From an uncultured Thermoleophilia bacterium (lineage in GTDB: Bacteria; Actinomycetota; Thermoleophilia; Miltoncostaeales; Miltoncostaeaceae): 46,148 bases of DNA. The position numbers and the translations under genes were made by a program. This document shows positions 24,814 to 32,488 of this stretch, piece after piece (the first letter of the stretch is position 1; the number at the start of each line of letters is the position of its first letter). The notes under the pieces are model-generated. The model saw only the letters and a list, made by a program, of their open reading frames with translations. It was not told the DNA's origin and did no database searches. The DNA lies in the NCBI GenBank assembly GCA_938017905.1, contig CALIKX010000022.1:1-46148 (forward strand), written 5' to 3'.

Positions 24814-26180
24814 CAGTGGCCTCCCCCGACCAGGCCCAGGGCATGACCCGCGGCCTCGGCGATCCCTGCGGCGATCTTCTCGCACTGCTCGGACGTCGGT
24901 GCCTCAACCATCACGCGCACCAGCGGCTCCGTGCCGGACGCCCGAAGCACGATCCGGCCATCGTCACCCAGGTCGGCCTCGTGGGCGCGCACCAGGTCCC
25001 AGACCTCCGCGGCGTCGTCCAAATCGCCCTTGCGCTCGACGCGGATGCTCACGAGCCGTTGCGGCATGCGGGTCATCACGGCCGCGGCATCGGCGAGGGT
25101 CAGCTCGCGCTCCGCGAGGGCGGACAGCAGCATGAGCCCGCCGGCAAGGCCGTCGCCGGTGGGACCGCTCGACAGGTTGATGAGATGCCCGCTCTGCTCG
25201 CCCCCGAGGGTGAACCCGTGCTCACGCATCTCGGCCAGTACGTAGCGATCGCCCACGTCGGTCCAGCGCACCTCGATCCCGTGCTCGGCCATGGCCCGGC
25301 GGAACCCCAGGTTGGTCATCGTGGTGGTGACCACCGCGGGGCCGGGCAACTCACCGCGACCGTTCAGCCACACGGCCAGGACCGCCAGGATCTGGTCGCC
25401 ATCCACCACCGCCCCCGTGGCGTCGACGGCCAGCACGCGATCGCCGTCGCCGTCGAAGGCAAGGCCGAGCGCGGCATCCTCGGCCACCACGGCAGCCTGG
25501 AGCGCGTCGAGGTGGGTGGACCCGCACGCGACGTTGATGTTCACGCCGTCGGGCTCTGCTCCGATCACCACCAGGTCGGCCCCGAGGGCCCGGAGCACGG
25601 CAGGCGCGGCGGCGACGGTGGCTCCGTTTGCGCAGTCCACCACGATGCGCTGGCCTGAGAGGTCGAGCGGGAAGCGCTGCACCAGGCGTGCGCGGTAGGC
25701 CTCGACGGCGTCGTCCCAGCGGGTGATGGATCCCACGTCGCCGGCGATGGGACGGGCATCGTCGTCGGACCGGATCAGGGCCTCGAGCGCGGCCTCCACG
25801 TCGTCCGGCAGCTTGAAGCCATCCGGTCCGAACACCTTGATGCCGTTGTCGGGGAACGGGTTGTGCGAGGCGCTGATGACCACGCCATTGGTGAAGCGGT
25901 CGTCATGCGCCACCAGTTCGGCCACCGCCGGGGTGGGCATGACCCCGCCCAGCACCACGTCCGCACCGGCAGACGCGATGCCCGCGGCCAGCGCGGCCTC
26001 CAGCATCGGGCCGCTCCGGCGGGTGTCCTGACCCACCAGCACGGTGCCCGACCCCCCGGACGCGCGGCCGAGGGCACGCCCGATGGACATTGCCAGCTCG
26101 GGCGTGAGGTCGGCGTTCGCGACCCCGCGGACGCCGTCCGTCCCGAAGAGGCTCCGGGCCGGGGGCGCCTGTCCGCTCAG
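24813..26180 (-). CDS. glmM: phosphoglucosamine mutase with putative CTG start
   Basis: GlmM converts glucosamine 6-phosphate to glucosamine 1-phosphate. The frame contains the catalytic serine (VISASHNPFPDNGIKVF, S105), the metal loop DGDGDR and C-terminal RASGTEPLVRVMVEA. The first ATG (26090) is too late: the conserved start RSLFGTDGVRGVANADLTPELA is coded upstream of it. In that upstream stretch there is no ATG, GTG or TTG as far back as I traced into rpsI; the only candidate is CTG at 26178-26180, whose last bases overlap the rpsI TGA (CTGA), the same geometry as the ATGA, GTGA and TTGA overlaps elsewhere. With CTG the product is 455 residues, normal for GlmM. Confidence 0.88.
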   Translation of the reverse strand: MSGQAPPARSLFGTDGVRGVANADLTPELAMSIGRALGRASGGSGTVLVGQDTRRSGPMLEAALAAGIASAGADVVLGGVMPTPAVAELVAHDDRFTNGVVISASHNPFPDNGIKVFGPDGFKLPDDVEAALEALIRSDDDARPIAGDVGSITRWDDAVEAYRARLVQRFPLDLSGQRIVVDCANGATVAAAPAVLRALGADLVVIGAEPDGVNINVACGSTHLDALQAAVVAEDAALGLAFDGDGDRVLAVDATGAVVDGDQILAVLAVWLNGRGELPGPAVVTTTMTNLGFRRAMAEHGIEVRWTDVGDRYVLAEMREHGFTLGGEQSGHLINLSSGPTGDGLAGGLMLLSALAERELTLADAAAVMTRMPQRLVSIRVERKGDLDDAAEVWDLVRAHEADLGDDGRIVLRASGTEPLVRVMVEAPTSEQCEKIAAGIAEAAGHALGLVGGGH

Positions 26181-26575
26181 CGCTTCGAGAACTGCGGACG
26201 CTTGCGGGCGCCCTTGAGGCCCGCTTTCTTGCGCTCCTTCTCGCGCGCGTCGCGCGTGAGGAAGCCCTCGCGCTTCAGCTCGGGCCGCAGGTTCTCGTCC
26301 ATCTCCACAAGCGCGCGGGCGACCGCGTGACGCAGCGCGCCGGCCTGGCCGGAGATCCCGCCGCCGTCGAGGCGTGCGGTCACGTTGAACTGGCCGTCCA
26401 CGCCGGCGATCACCAGGGGCGAGCGGGCCTCGGTGACCAGCACCTTGCGGCCGAAGAAGTCATCGATGGGGCGCCCGTTACAGGTGATGGTTCCATCGCC
26501 GGGCTCGAGCACGATGCGGGCCACCGACGTCTTGCGCTTGCCGGTTGCCTGGATGCGGACCTGGACGGTGCTCAT
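26177..26575 (-). CDS. rpsI: 30S ribosomal protein S9
   Basis: The 132-residue protein ends with the invariant basic tail RKRPQFSKR and includes GKRKTSVARI, GRPIDDFFGR, GGGISGQAGALRHAVARAL. The C-terminal tail reaches the P-site tRNA. Its ATG overlaps the rplM stop (ATGA) and its TGA overlaps the proposed glmM CTG. Confidence 0.98.
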   Translation of the reverse strand: MSTVQVRIQATGKRKTSVARIVLEPGDGTITCNGRPIDDFFGRKVLVTEARSPLVIAGVDGQFNVTARLDGGGISGQAGALRHAVARALVEMDENLRPELKREGFLTRDAREKERKKAGLKGARKRPQFSKR

Positions 26576-27039
26576 GCGGTGACCTTCCTCTCGAGCCGGA
26601 GGGGCTCGGGCGACTGCGCTTCGTGCGGGTGATCGGGGCCGGCGTACACCTTCATCTTCAGCAACTGCTTCCGGCCCAGCGAGTTCTTGGGGAGCATCCC
26701 GCGGACGGCCATGCGGATGACCTCCTCGGGACGGCGCTCCAGCTGCTCACGCAGCGTGCGCTTGCGGATGCCGCCCGGGTAGCCCGAGTGGCGCCAGTAG
26801 AGCTTGTCGTCCATCTTCTGGCCCGTGACCGCGATCTTCTCGGCGTTCACGACCACCACGAAGTCACCGCAGTCGGCGTGCGGCGTGTAGAACGGCGACC
26901 GCTTTCCGCGGAGCGTCTCGGCGATGGTGGCGGCGAGGCGGCCGAGGTTCTGTCCCTCGGCGTCGACGATGTACCAACGGCGATCCACATCGCCGGGCTT
27001 GGCGCTCTTCGTCGACTTGGTGGGGTGAGCGGTGGGCAC
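26572..27039 (-). CDS. rplM: 50S ribosomal protein L13
   Basis: The 155-residue protein has RRWYIVDAEGQNLGRLAATIAETLRGK, VVVVNAEKIAVTGQKMDDKLYWRHSGYPGG and MAVRGMLPKNSLGRKQLLKMKVYAG. It is chosen to start at GTG 27039 behind GGAGGATC; an earlier in-frame codon would lie upstream of the predicted transcription start. It heads the operon rplM-rpsI-glmM-glmS-acpS-nnr-alr-cca. Confidence 0.97.
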   Translation of the reverse strand: MPTAHPTKSTKSAKPGDVDRRWYIVDAEGQNLGRLAATIAETLRGKRSPFYTPHADCGDFVVVVNAEKIAVTGQKMDDKLYWRHSGYPGGIRKRTLREQLERRPEEVIRMAVRGMLPKNSLGRKQLLKMKVYAGPDHPHEAQSPEPLRLERKVTA

Positions 27040-27059
27040 GATCCTCCGATGGGTGAGCA

Positions 27060-27077
27060 GGCGAAAGCGTTTCCGCC
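27060..27077 (-). promoter_or_regulatory. rplM leader hairpin
   Basis: In the transcribed leader, bases 27060-27066 pair with 27070-27077 through a 3-base loop and one bulged base. L13 autoregulates through leader RNAs in several bacteria; whether this small hairpin takes part is unknown. Confidence 0.25.
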
Positions 27078-27092
27078 CGGGAACGACGGCGA

Positions 27093-27121
27093 ATCGTAGG
27101 GAAGCCCCCGCGTCGTCGCAA
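27093..27121 (-). promoter_or_regulatory. promoter of the rplM operon
   Basis: On the minus strand TTGCGA (27121-27116), 17 bases, TACGAT (27098-27093). Transcription would start near 27086, leaving a leader of about 47 bases with a GGAGGA ribosome binding site. I saw no other promoter as good inside the eight-gene string. Confidence 0.65.
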
Positions 27122-27184
27122 CCGACCACGGCGCAGGGGCACAGGACGTGCCGGAACCACCCATCCGGCCAGCCTTACACTGTC

Positions 27185-27193
27185 TGGTAGGAT
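27185..27193 (+). promoter_or_regulatory. extended -10 promoter of the small Cys/His gene
   Basis: TGGTAGGAT (TGn plus TAGGAT) lies about 30 bases before the ATG at 27224. The same extended form occurs upstream of guaB3 (TGGTAGGTT) and the carboxypeptidase (TGGTACGAT). Confidence 0.45.
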
Positions 27194-27223
27194 GGAATGC
27201 AATTCAGCACAGCGGAGCTCCCC

Positions 27224-27475
27224 ATGCGCCAATCGACATCCACCATCAATCGCTGCCAGGCCGTCGCCACCCACGGGCGTCGCTGTCGGCAGACGCCGTT
27301 CATGACCAGCCCGTTCTGCTGGCACCACACGGCGGCCGCCGATCGCGATGCGCTGCGCCGGGAGTCCCTTCGCGGCGACGATCAGGCCAAGGAACTCGTG
27401 GACCGCATCGTGAACGCCGATCTCACCGAGGAGCAGGTGCAGCGCATCGAGCGCGCGCTCGCAGCGCGTTCGTAG
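27224..27475 (+). CDS. small Cys/His (zinc-ribbon-like) protein, unknown
   Basis: The 83-residue protein begins MRQSTSTINRCQAVATHGRRCRQTPFMTSPFCWHHT, giving three cysteines and a C-x-x-H-like end (RC-x-A-x5-G-x-RC-x8-FCWHH). This motif appears at the start of many small actinobacterial proteins of unknown role and looks like a compact metal site. The C-terminal half is charged and helical (DQAKELVDRIVNADLTEEQVQRIERALAARS). ATG 27224 follows GGAG by seven bases; an ATG at 27197 is in frame but too near the predicted transcription start. It is divergent from rplM and convergent with guaA. Confidence 0.7.
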   Translation: MRQSTSTINRCQAVATHGRRCRQTPFMTSPFCWHHTAAADRDALRRESLRGDDQAKELVDRIVNADLTEEQVQRIERALAARS

Positions 27476-27477
27476 CA

Positions 27478-27522
27478 CCGGCACGATCTCGCGGGAGGGC
27501 TACTCCCACTCGATCGTGCCGG
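27478..27522. terminator. long bidirectional hairpin at the guaA 3' end
   Basis: CCGGCACGATC (27478-27488) pairs perfectly with GATCGTGCCGG (27512-27522). Within the loop GGGAG (27493-27497) pairs with CTCCC (27503-27507). The right arm and inner stem lie inside the last codons of guaA, whose stop codon is in the innermost loop, so the hairpin serves both convergent genes. Confidence 0.65.
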
Positions 27523-29068
27523 GGGGCTTGCTGGTCACATCCAGCACCACGCGGTTCACGCCCGGCACCTCATTGATGATGCGGCTCGAGATCTTCTCGA
27601 TCAGGTCGTAGGGCAGGCGGGCCCAGTCGGCCGTCATGGCATCGTCGCTGGTGACGGCACGGATCACGATGGGGTAGGCGTATGTACGGCTGTCGCCCTG
27701 CACGCCCACCGACCGCACGGCGGGCAGCACGGCAAACGACTGCCACAGGTCGCGGTACATGCCGGCGAGGCGGATCTCCTCCTGCAGCACGAAGTCCGCA
27801 TGCCGCAGGATCTCCAGGCGCTCCGCCGTGACCTCGCCGATGATGCGGATGGCAAGGCCGGGGCCGGGGAACGGCTGGCGCCACACCATGCGCTCGGGAA
27901 GGCCGAGCTCCTCGCCCACGAGGCGCACCTCGTCCTTGAACAGCTGGCGCAGCGGCTCAACCAGCTCCATCTCCATGTCATCGGGCAGGCCCCCGACGTT
28001 GTGGTGGCTCTTGATGGTGGCCGCGTTCGTGCCGCCGCCCGACTCGATCACGTCGCTGTAGAGCGTGCCCTGCACCAGGAACTTCTCGTTGCCCAGCCGG
28101 GCGGCCTCGGCGTCGAAGGTGTTGATGAATTCGGCGCCGATGATCTTGCGCTTCTGCTCCGGATCGGTCACGCCGGCAAGCCGTGACAGGAACTGCTCCT
28201 GCGCGCGCACATGCACCAGCGGCACGTGGAAGTGGTGGCCGAAGGCCTCCTCCACCTGCTCCCCCTCGTTCATGCGCAACATGCCGTGGTCCACGAACAC
28301 GCAGGTGAGGTTGTCGCCGATGGCGCGGTGCACCAGCAGGGCCGCCACGGCGCTGTCCACGCCACCCGACAGCCCGCAGATGGCCCGGCGGTCGCCCACC
28401 TGCTCGCGAATGCGCCGCACCTGGTCGTCGATGACGTTGGCGGGGGTCCACGTGGGCGCCAGGTCGCAGGCGTCGAACAGGAAGGCCTTCAGCAGATCCG
28501 TGCCGAAGGGCGTGTGCACTACCTCGGGGTGGAACTGCACGCCGAAGCGCCGGCTGGCCCGGTCCTCCATCGCGGCGATGGGAGCGCCCTGGGTCTGGGC
28601 CGTGACGGTGAAGCCCTCGGGCGCCCCGGTGACCGCGTCGCGATGGCTCATCCAGCACGTCTCCGCAGGGAGGTCCCGGAACAGGCCCTCGCGCGACAGC
28701 ACGCGGATGTCGGTGCGGCCGAACTCGCCGGAGCCGTTGTTGGTGACCACGCCGCCCAGCGCCTGCGCCATCGACTGCATGCCGTAGCAGATGCCCAGAA
28801 CGGGAATCCCCAGCTCCAGCAGGCGGCGATCCAGCGCGGGCGCGCCATCCTCGTACACCGATGCCGGCCCGCCCGAGAGGATGATGCCGCCGGGGGCGAT
28901 GCGCGCGACCTCGGCAGGGTCGATGTCGTGCGGCACGATGGCCGAGAACACCCGGCATTCACGCACGCGGCGTGCGATCAACTGGCTGTACTGGGCTCCG
29001 AAGTCGGCGACCAGGACGCCCCCTGCGGCCTGGTGCTCGAGCTCGGGGGCGAGGTGGAACGCCCCCAC
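27500..29068 (-). CDS. guaA: GMP synthase (glutamine-hydrolysing)
   Basis: The 522-residue enzyme aminates XMP to GMP. The class I glutaminase half has [25 protein letters not shown], the nucleophile C94 in [12 protein letters not shown] and FHPEVVHT. The ATP pyrophosphatase half has the P-loop [30 protein letters not shown], and the C-terminal dimerisation part ending [20 protein letters not shown] 29068 lies one base after the guaB3 stop. The two are cotranscribed. Confidence 0.97.
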   Translation of the reverse strand: MGAFHLAPELEHQAAGGVLVADFGAQYSQLIARRVRECRVFSAIVPHDIDPAEVARIAPGGIILSGGPASVYEDGAPALDRRLLELGIPVLGICYGMQSMAQALGGVVTNNGSGEFGRTDIRVLSREGLFRDLPAETCWMSHRDAVTGAPEGFTVTAQTQGAPIAAMEDRASRRFGVQFHPEVVHTPFGTDLLKAFLFDACDLAPTWTPANVIDDQVRRIREQVGDRRAICGLSGGVDSAVAALLVHRAIGDNLTCVFVDHGMLRMNEGEQVEEAFGHHFHVPLVHVRAQEQFLSRLAGVTDPEQKRKIIGAEFINTFDAEAARLGNEKFLVQGTLYSDVIESGGGTNAATIKSHHNVGGLPDDMEMELVEPLRQLFKDEVRLVGEELGLPERMVWRQPFPGPGLAIRIIGEVTAERLEILRHADFVLQEEIRLAGMYRDLWQSFAVLPAVRSVGVQGDSRTYAYPIVIRAVTSDDAMTADWARLPYDLIEKISSRIINEVPGVNRVVLDVTSKPPGTIEWE

Positions 29069-29069
29069 G

Positions 29070-30230
29070 TCAGCCCATGCCGACCGACTGCGCCTGCTGG
29101 AGCTTCTTGCCCTCGGTCTTCAGTGCAGGGGCGATCATGACCTCGCACTTCTGGAAGCTCTGGATCGACTCGTAGCCGCAGGTGGCGAGGGCGTTGCGCA
29201 GTCCGCCGATCAGGTTGAGCGACCCGTCGTTCTCATGGGCCGGCCCCATCAGGATCTCCCGGAGGGTGCCGATGGAGGTGGTGCGCACGCGGGTTCCGCG
29301 CGGCAGCTCGGGGTGGAACGTGGCCATGCCCCAGTGGTTCCCGTGCCCGGGTGCCTCGGCCGCCTTCGCCAGCGGTGATCCCACCATGCAGGCGTCCGCA
29401 CCGCAGGCAATGGCTTTGGCCAGGTCGCCGCCATATGCCATGCCGCCATCGGCGATCACGTTCACGTACTGGCCGGTCTCGAGCAGGTGCTGCATGCGCG
29501 CGCCCGCCGCATCGGCGATGGCCGTGGCCTGCGGCACCCCCACGCCGATCACCTGGCGTGTCGTGCACGCCGCGCCCGGGCCCACGCCCACCAGCACCCC
29601 CACGGCGCCGGTCCGCATCAGGTGCAGGGCCGTGGAGTACGACGCGCACCCGCCCACGATCACGGGGACCGGCAGGTCGGCGATGAACTGCTTGAGGTTG
29701 AGGGGCTCGACCGACGACGACACGTGCTCGGCCGATACCACCGTCCCCTGAATCACCAGGATGTCGAGGCCGGCGTCGAGGGCCGGGCCGATGAACTGCT
29801 CCACCCGCTGCGGGGTGAGCGACCCCGCGGTGAGCACCCCCGACGCCTTGATCTCGCGGATGCGCTCCACCATCAGGTCGGGGTCCACGTCGCGGGCGCG
29901 GTAGATGTCCTGCAGGCCCGCGGTGGCGGTCTCGGGCGGGTACCCGGCGATCTTCCGCAACTCGGCGTCCGGGTCCTCGTACCGGCTCTGGATGCCCTCG
30001 AGGTTCAGCACGCCCAGGCCGCCCAGCTTGCCGATCGCGATCGCCGTAGCCGGCGACACCACCCCGTCCATCGCCGAGGCCAGGAGCGGGATCTCGAGCG
30101 CGTGGGGACCGAGCTGCCAGGAGAGGTCGACGTCCTCGGGATCGCGGGTGCGCCTGCTGGGGACGATCGCGATCTCGTCCAGGCCATATGCCCGGCGCCC
30201 GCGCTTGCCCCGGCCGATCTCGATCTCCAC
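29070..30230 (-). CDS. guaB3: GuaB3-family IMP dehydrogenase-related protein
   Basis: The 386-residue TIM-barrel protein belongs to the IMPDH/GMP reductase superfamily. It has the active-site cysteine loop [53 protein letters not shown], and no CBS domains, which distinguishes GuaB3 from canonical GuaB. GuaB3-type proteins are common in Actinomycetota and some act in IMP or GMP interconversion. GTG 30230 ([30 protein letters not shown]) is preferred over a TTG at 30266, which overlaps the predicted -10 element. It precedes guaA by one base. Confidence 0.9.
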   Translation of the reverse strand: MEIEIGRGKRGRRAYGLDEIAIVPSRRTRDPEDVDLSWQLGPHALEIPLLASAMDGVVSPATAIAIGKLGGLGVLNLEGIQSRYEDPDAELRKIAGYPPETATAGLQDIYRARDVDPDLMVERIREIKASGVLTAGSLTPQRVEQFIGPALDAGLDILVIQGTVVSAEHVSSSVEPLNLKQFIADLPVPVIVGGCASYSTALHLMRTGAVGVLVGVGPGAACTTRQVIGVGVPQATAIADAAGARMQHLLETGQYVNVIADGGMAYGGDLAKAIACGADACMVGSPLAKAAEAPGHGNHWGMATFHPELPRGTRVRTTSIGTLREILMGPAHENDGSLNLIGGLRNALATCGYESIQSFQKCEVMIAPALKTEGKKLQQAQSVGMG

Positions 30231-30264
30231 CCGTGCCCCCCGTGTATCGCTCGCTTGGGCGGGC

Positions 30265-30273
30265 AACCTACCA
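30265..30273 (-). promoter_or_regulatory. extended -10 promoter of guaB3-guaA
   Basis: On the minus strand TGGTAGGTT (30273-30265) predicts a start near 30258 and a leader of about 28 bases with a GGGGGG ribosome site before GTG 30230. Confidence 0.45.
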
Positions 30274-30311
30274 CCCCCGCCCGGACGGCCGGACGGGGCA
30301 TTCGGGGGGGC

Positions 30312-30336
30312 CGAGGGGGCCCCTCAGTCCCCCTCG
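30312..30336 (-). terminator. terminator after the PfkB kinase gene
   Basis: CGAGGGGG (30312-30319) and CCCCCTCG (30329-30336) form an eight-pair stem around the kinase stop codon, just upstream of the guaB3 promoter. Confidence 0.45.
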
Positions 30337-31283
30337 GGGACCTCCTCCACGGTCACCTGGCGCGCCAGTGCATCCACGTCGGCGCGGTCCACCACACCAG
30401 CACCGAGCAACTGGGTGCTGGCGGCGCCGGACGCCACGCCGCGGCGCAGCGCCTCCTCCTCCCCCGCGCCGTCGTAAGTGCCGGCCAGGTAGCCGGCCAG
30501 GAAGGCATCACCCGAGCCCACGCTGCTCACCACGTCGGTGCGCACGTCGATGCGCGCGCGCAGGGTGCGACGGCCATCGCCGTCGGGCTCCGCGAGGCGC
30601 GCCACGCACCCGCTCTCGTCATGCACCAGCGAGGAGCGCGCGCCCAGGCCGCACAGGGCCTCGGCGCCCACCACCGCGTCCTCCTCATCGGAGAACTCGT
30701 TACCCACCACCTCCTCCGCCTCGCGGGCGTTGGGGCTCACCAGCCACGGCTCGGCGGCGAGGGCGGCCCGCATCGCGGGGCCGGGCACGTCCACCACGAT
30801 GGGCAGGTCGGGACGGCCGATCTCCGCGGCCATCACCGCGTAGAAGTCCACCGGGACATCACGCGGCAGGGACCCGGCGAACACCACGATGTCGGCGCCC
30901 TTCGACAGGTACGCCAGCTTCTCCATCAGCAGTTCCAGCTCCGAATCGGCCACCGACGGGCCGTACTCGTTGATCTCGGTCTGCTGCATGGACGTGGGGT
31001 CCACGACCGCGGTGGACGTCCGTGATTCGTCCCCGATGCGGACGAAGTCGTTGAGGATCCCCTCGGCGGTGAGCTGCTCGATGATGGACGTGCCGGTGCG
31101 CCCGCCGGCGAGCCCGGTGGCGATGACCGGCTGCCCCAGGTTGCGCAGCGCGCGCGCCACGTTCACGCCCTTGCCGCCCGGCAGGGTGAGGGCGTCGCTT
31201 GCCCGGTGGCGCCGGCCGGCCTGGAAGTTCGGCACGCTCAGGGTGCGGTCGAGCGCGGCGTTGAGGGTGACCGTGAGGATCAT
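30324..31283 (-). CDS. PfkB-family hexose kinase, 1-phosphofructokinase-like
   Basis: The 319-residue protein begins MILTVTLNAALDRTLSVPNF and has GGKGVNVARALRNLG, the substrate lid and VSSVGSGDAFLAGYLAG with the catalytic aspartate, the profile of 1-phosphofructokinase, tagatose-6-phosphate kinase and related enzymes. No fructose PTS genes lie nearby, so FruK function is uncertain and a phosphofructokinase or other sugar-phosphate role is possible. The ATG overlaps the stop of the D,D-carboxypeptidase gene (ATGA at 31280-31283). Confidence 0.88.
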   Translation of the reverse strand: MILTVTLNAALDRTLSVPNFQAGRRHRASDALTLPGGKGVNVARALRNLGQPVIATGLAGGRTGTSIIEQLTAEGILNDFVRIGDESRTSTAVVDPTSMQQTEINEYGPSVADSELELLMEKLAYLSKGADIVVFAGSLPRDVPVDFYAVMAAEIGRPDLPIVVDVPGPAMRAALAAEPWLVSPNAREAEEVVGNEFSDEEDAVVGAEALCGLGARSSLVHDESGCVARLAEPDGDGRRTLRARIDVRTDVVSSVGSGDAFLAGYLAGTYDGAGEEEALRRGVASGAASTQLLGAGVVDRADVDALARQVTVEEVPEGD

Positions 31284-32419
31284 GTGAACACGGACCCTAT
31301 CCCGGCGAACGCCGTCCTGACCGAGTCGGTGAAGCCCGCGGCGCCGACCGCGCGATCGGCAGCGAGGGGTGCGCGCGCAACCACGCGGTCCCCCTGCATC
31401 ACCTCCACGCGCCCGATGCGCTGGCCCTGCGTCACCGGGGCCATCGCCATCGCCGGGGCGGTCACCCGCAGGCGGATTGGCTCGCCCAGGCGCACGGTCG
31501 CCGCCAGGGGAGCCCGTGGCGCGAGCCCCACGGTCGCGCCCGGCACACCCTGCACCTCCAGCGACGCCACCGGCTGGCCACGGCGCACCACGACGGGCCT
31601 TGAGAACTGACCGAACCCCCACTCGAGCAGCGCCTTCGCGTCCCGTGCGCGCGTCTGGCGGTCCGGCTCGCCCATCAGCACCGCGTACATATCACGGTCG
31701 AGCGCCGGCGAGGTGGCATGGGCCACCAGCGTGTACCCGGCGTCGTCGGTGTGGCCGGTCTTGATGCCATCCGCCGACGGCATGATCGCCAACAGGTCGT
31801 TCTGCGACTGCAGCCGCCGCGACCCCTCGCCGCCCGGGCCGGGAAGGGTGACCACGCGGTCGCCCACCAGCGACTGCAGGAGCGGCACCTTCATCACCTC
31901 GCGCCCCAGCACGGCCAGGTCGCGCGGGGACGACTCGTGCCCGGGCTCATCAAGCCCGTGCGGGTTCGCGAACCGCGTGCGGGTGAGGCCCATTTCGGCG
32001 GCGCGTTCGTTCATCCGCTGCACGAACTCGGCCTCGGAGCCGGATACCGCGTAGGCGATGGCGATGGCCGCGTCGTTTCCGCTGCCCACCATGAGGCCGC
32101 GGACCAGGTCGCGCATTGTGATGCGCTCACCGGCGCGGAGCCCCGCCGAGGACTCCCCCACCGCCACGGCGCCCGGCGCCACGGTGACGACGCGGTCGAG
32201 ATCACCCGACTCGATCGCCACGAGGGCGCTCATCATCTTGGTGAGGCTGGCCATGGGCCGGGCGGTGTCGGCGGCCCGCTCGGCCAGGACCTCGCCGGTC
32301 GGCCCGTCCACCAGGAGCCACGCCGACCCCGCCGGGGACGGCGGCCGGTCCGCGGCGAGCGCTGTGGCCGCGGGGGCCATGAGCACGGCCGCAAGGGCCA
32401 CCCGGAGGACGCGTCGCAC
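31280..32419 (-). CDS. D-alanyl-D-alanine carboxypeptidase (penicillin-binding protein, S11)
   Basis: The 379-residue secreted enzyme has a signal peptide (VRRVLRVALAAVLMAPAATALAA), then the S11 active-site motifs S58-L-T-K61, S113-G-N115 and K220-T-G, and a C-terminal beta domain (about 285-379). It trims the terminal D-alanine from cell-wall peptides. Unlike typical DacA proteins there is no clear C-terminal membrane anchor helix. GTG 32419 directly follows a TGGTACGAT element by seven bases with no ribosome binding site, so the message is probably leaderless. It is coupled to a PfkB kinase. Confidence 0.93.
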   Translation of the reverse strand: MRRVLRVALAAVLMAPAATALAADRPPSPAGSAWLLVDGPTGEVLAERAADTARPMASLTKMMSALVAIESGDLDRVVTVAPGAVAVGESSAGLRAGERITMRDLVRGLMVGSGNDAAIAIAYAVSGSEAEFVQRMNERAAEMGLTRTRFANPHGLDEPGHESSPRDLAVLGREVMKVPLLQSLVGDRVVTLPGPGGEGSRRLQSQNDLLAIMPSADGIKTGHTDDAGYTLVAHATSPALDRDMYAVLMGEPDRQTRARDAKALLEWGFGQFSRPVVVRRGQPVASLEVQGVPGATVGLAPRAPLAATVRLGEPIRLRVTAPAMAMAPVTQGQRIGRVEVMQGDRVVARAPLAADRAVGAAGFTDSVRTAFAGIGSVFT

Positions 32420-32426
32420 ATGTTTG

Positions 32427-32435
32427 ATCGTACCA
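32427..32435 (-). promoter_or_regulatory. extended -10 promoter of the carboxypeptidase gene, leaderless
   Basis: TGGTACGAT on the minus strand (32435-32427), then seven bases, then GTG at 32419. It lies in the 69-base region upstream of the divergent ATPase, or inside that gene if the ATPase uses its earlier ATG. Confidence 0.5.
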
Positions 32436-32488
32436 GCGACCCCCCTCCGGGCGAGGCGCGCCGGGCCCGTGGGTGCAACGCTTCGGGG

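Noticed and set aside
24790-24860. glmS ribozyme or riboswitch upstream of glmS
   Set aside because: glmM and glmS overlap by one base, leaving no untranslated leader.
22975-24885. glmS beginning upstream of 24813
   Set aside because: The glutaminase nucleophile must be Cys2 after processing of Met1, so the ATG at 24813 is the functional start.
24813-26090. glmM beginning at the first ATG (26090)
   Set aside because: It would remove the conserved GTDGVRG segment found in-frame directly upstream; the longer CTG-initiated form is preferred.
29070-30266. guaB3 beginning at TTG 30266
   Set aside because: That codon overlaps the predicted -10 element TGGTAGGTT; GTG 30230 has a ribosome site and matches the family start.
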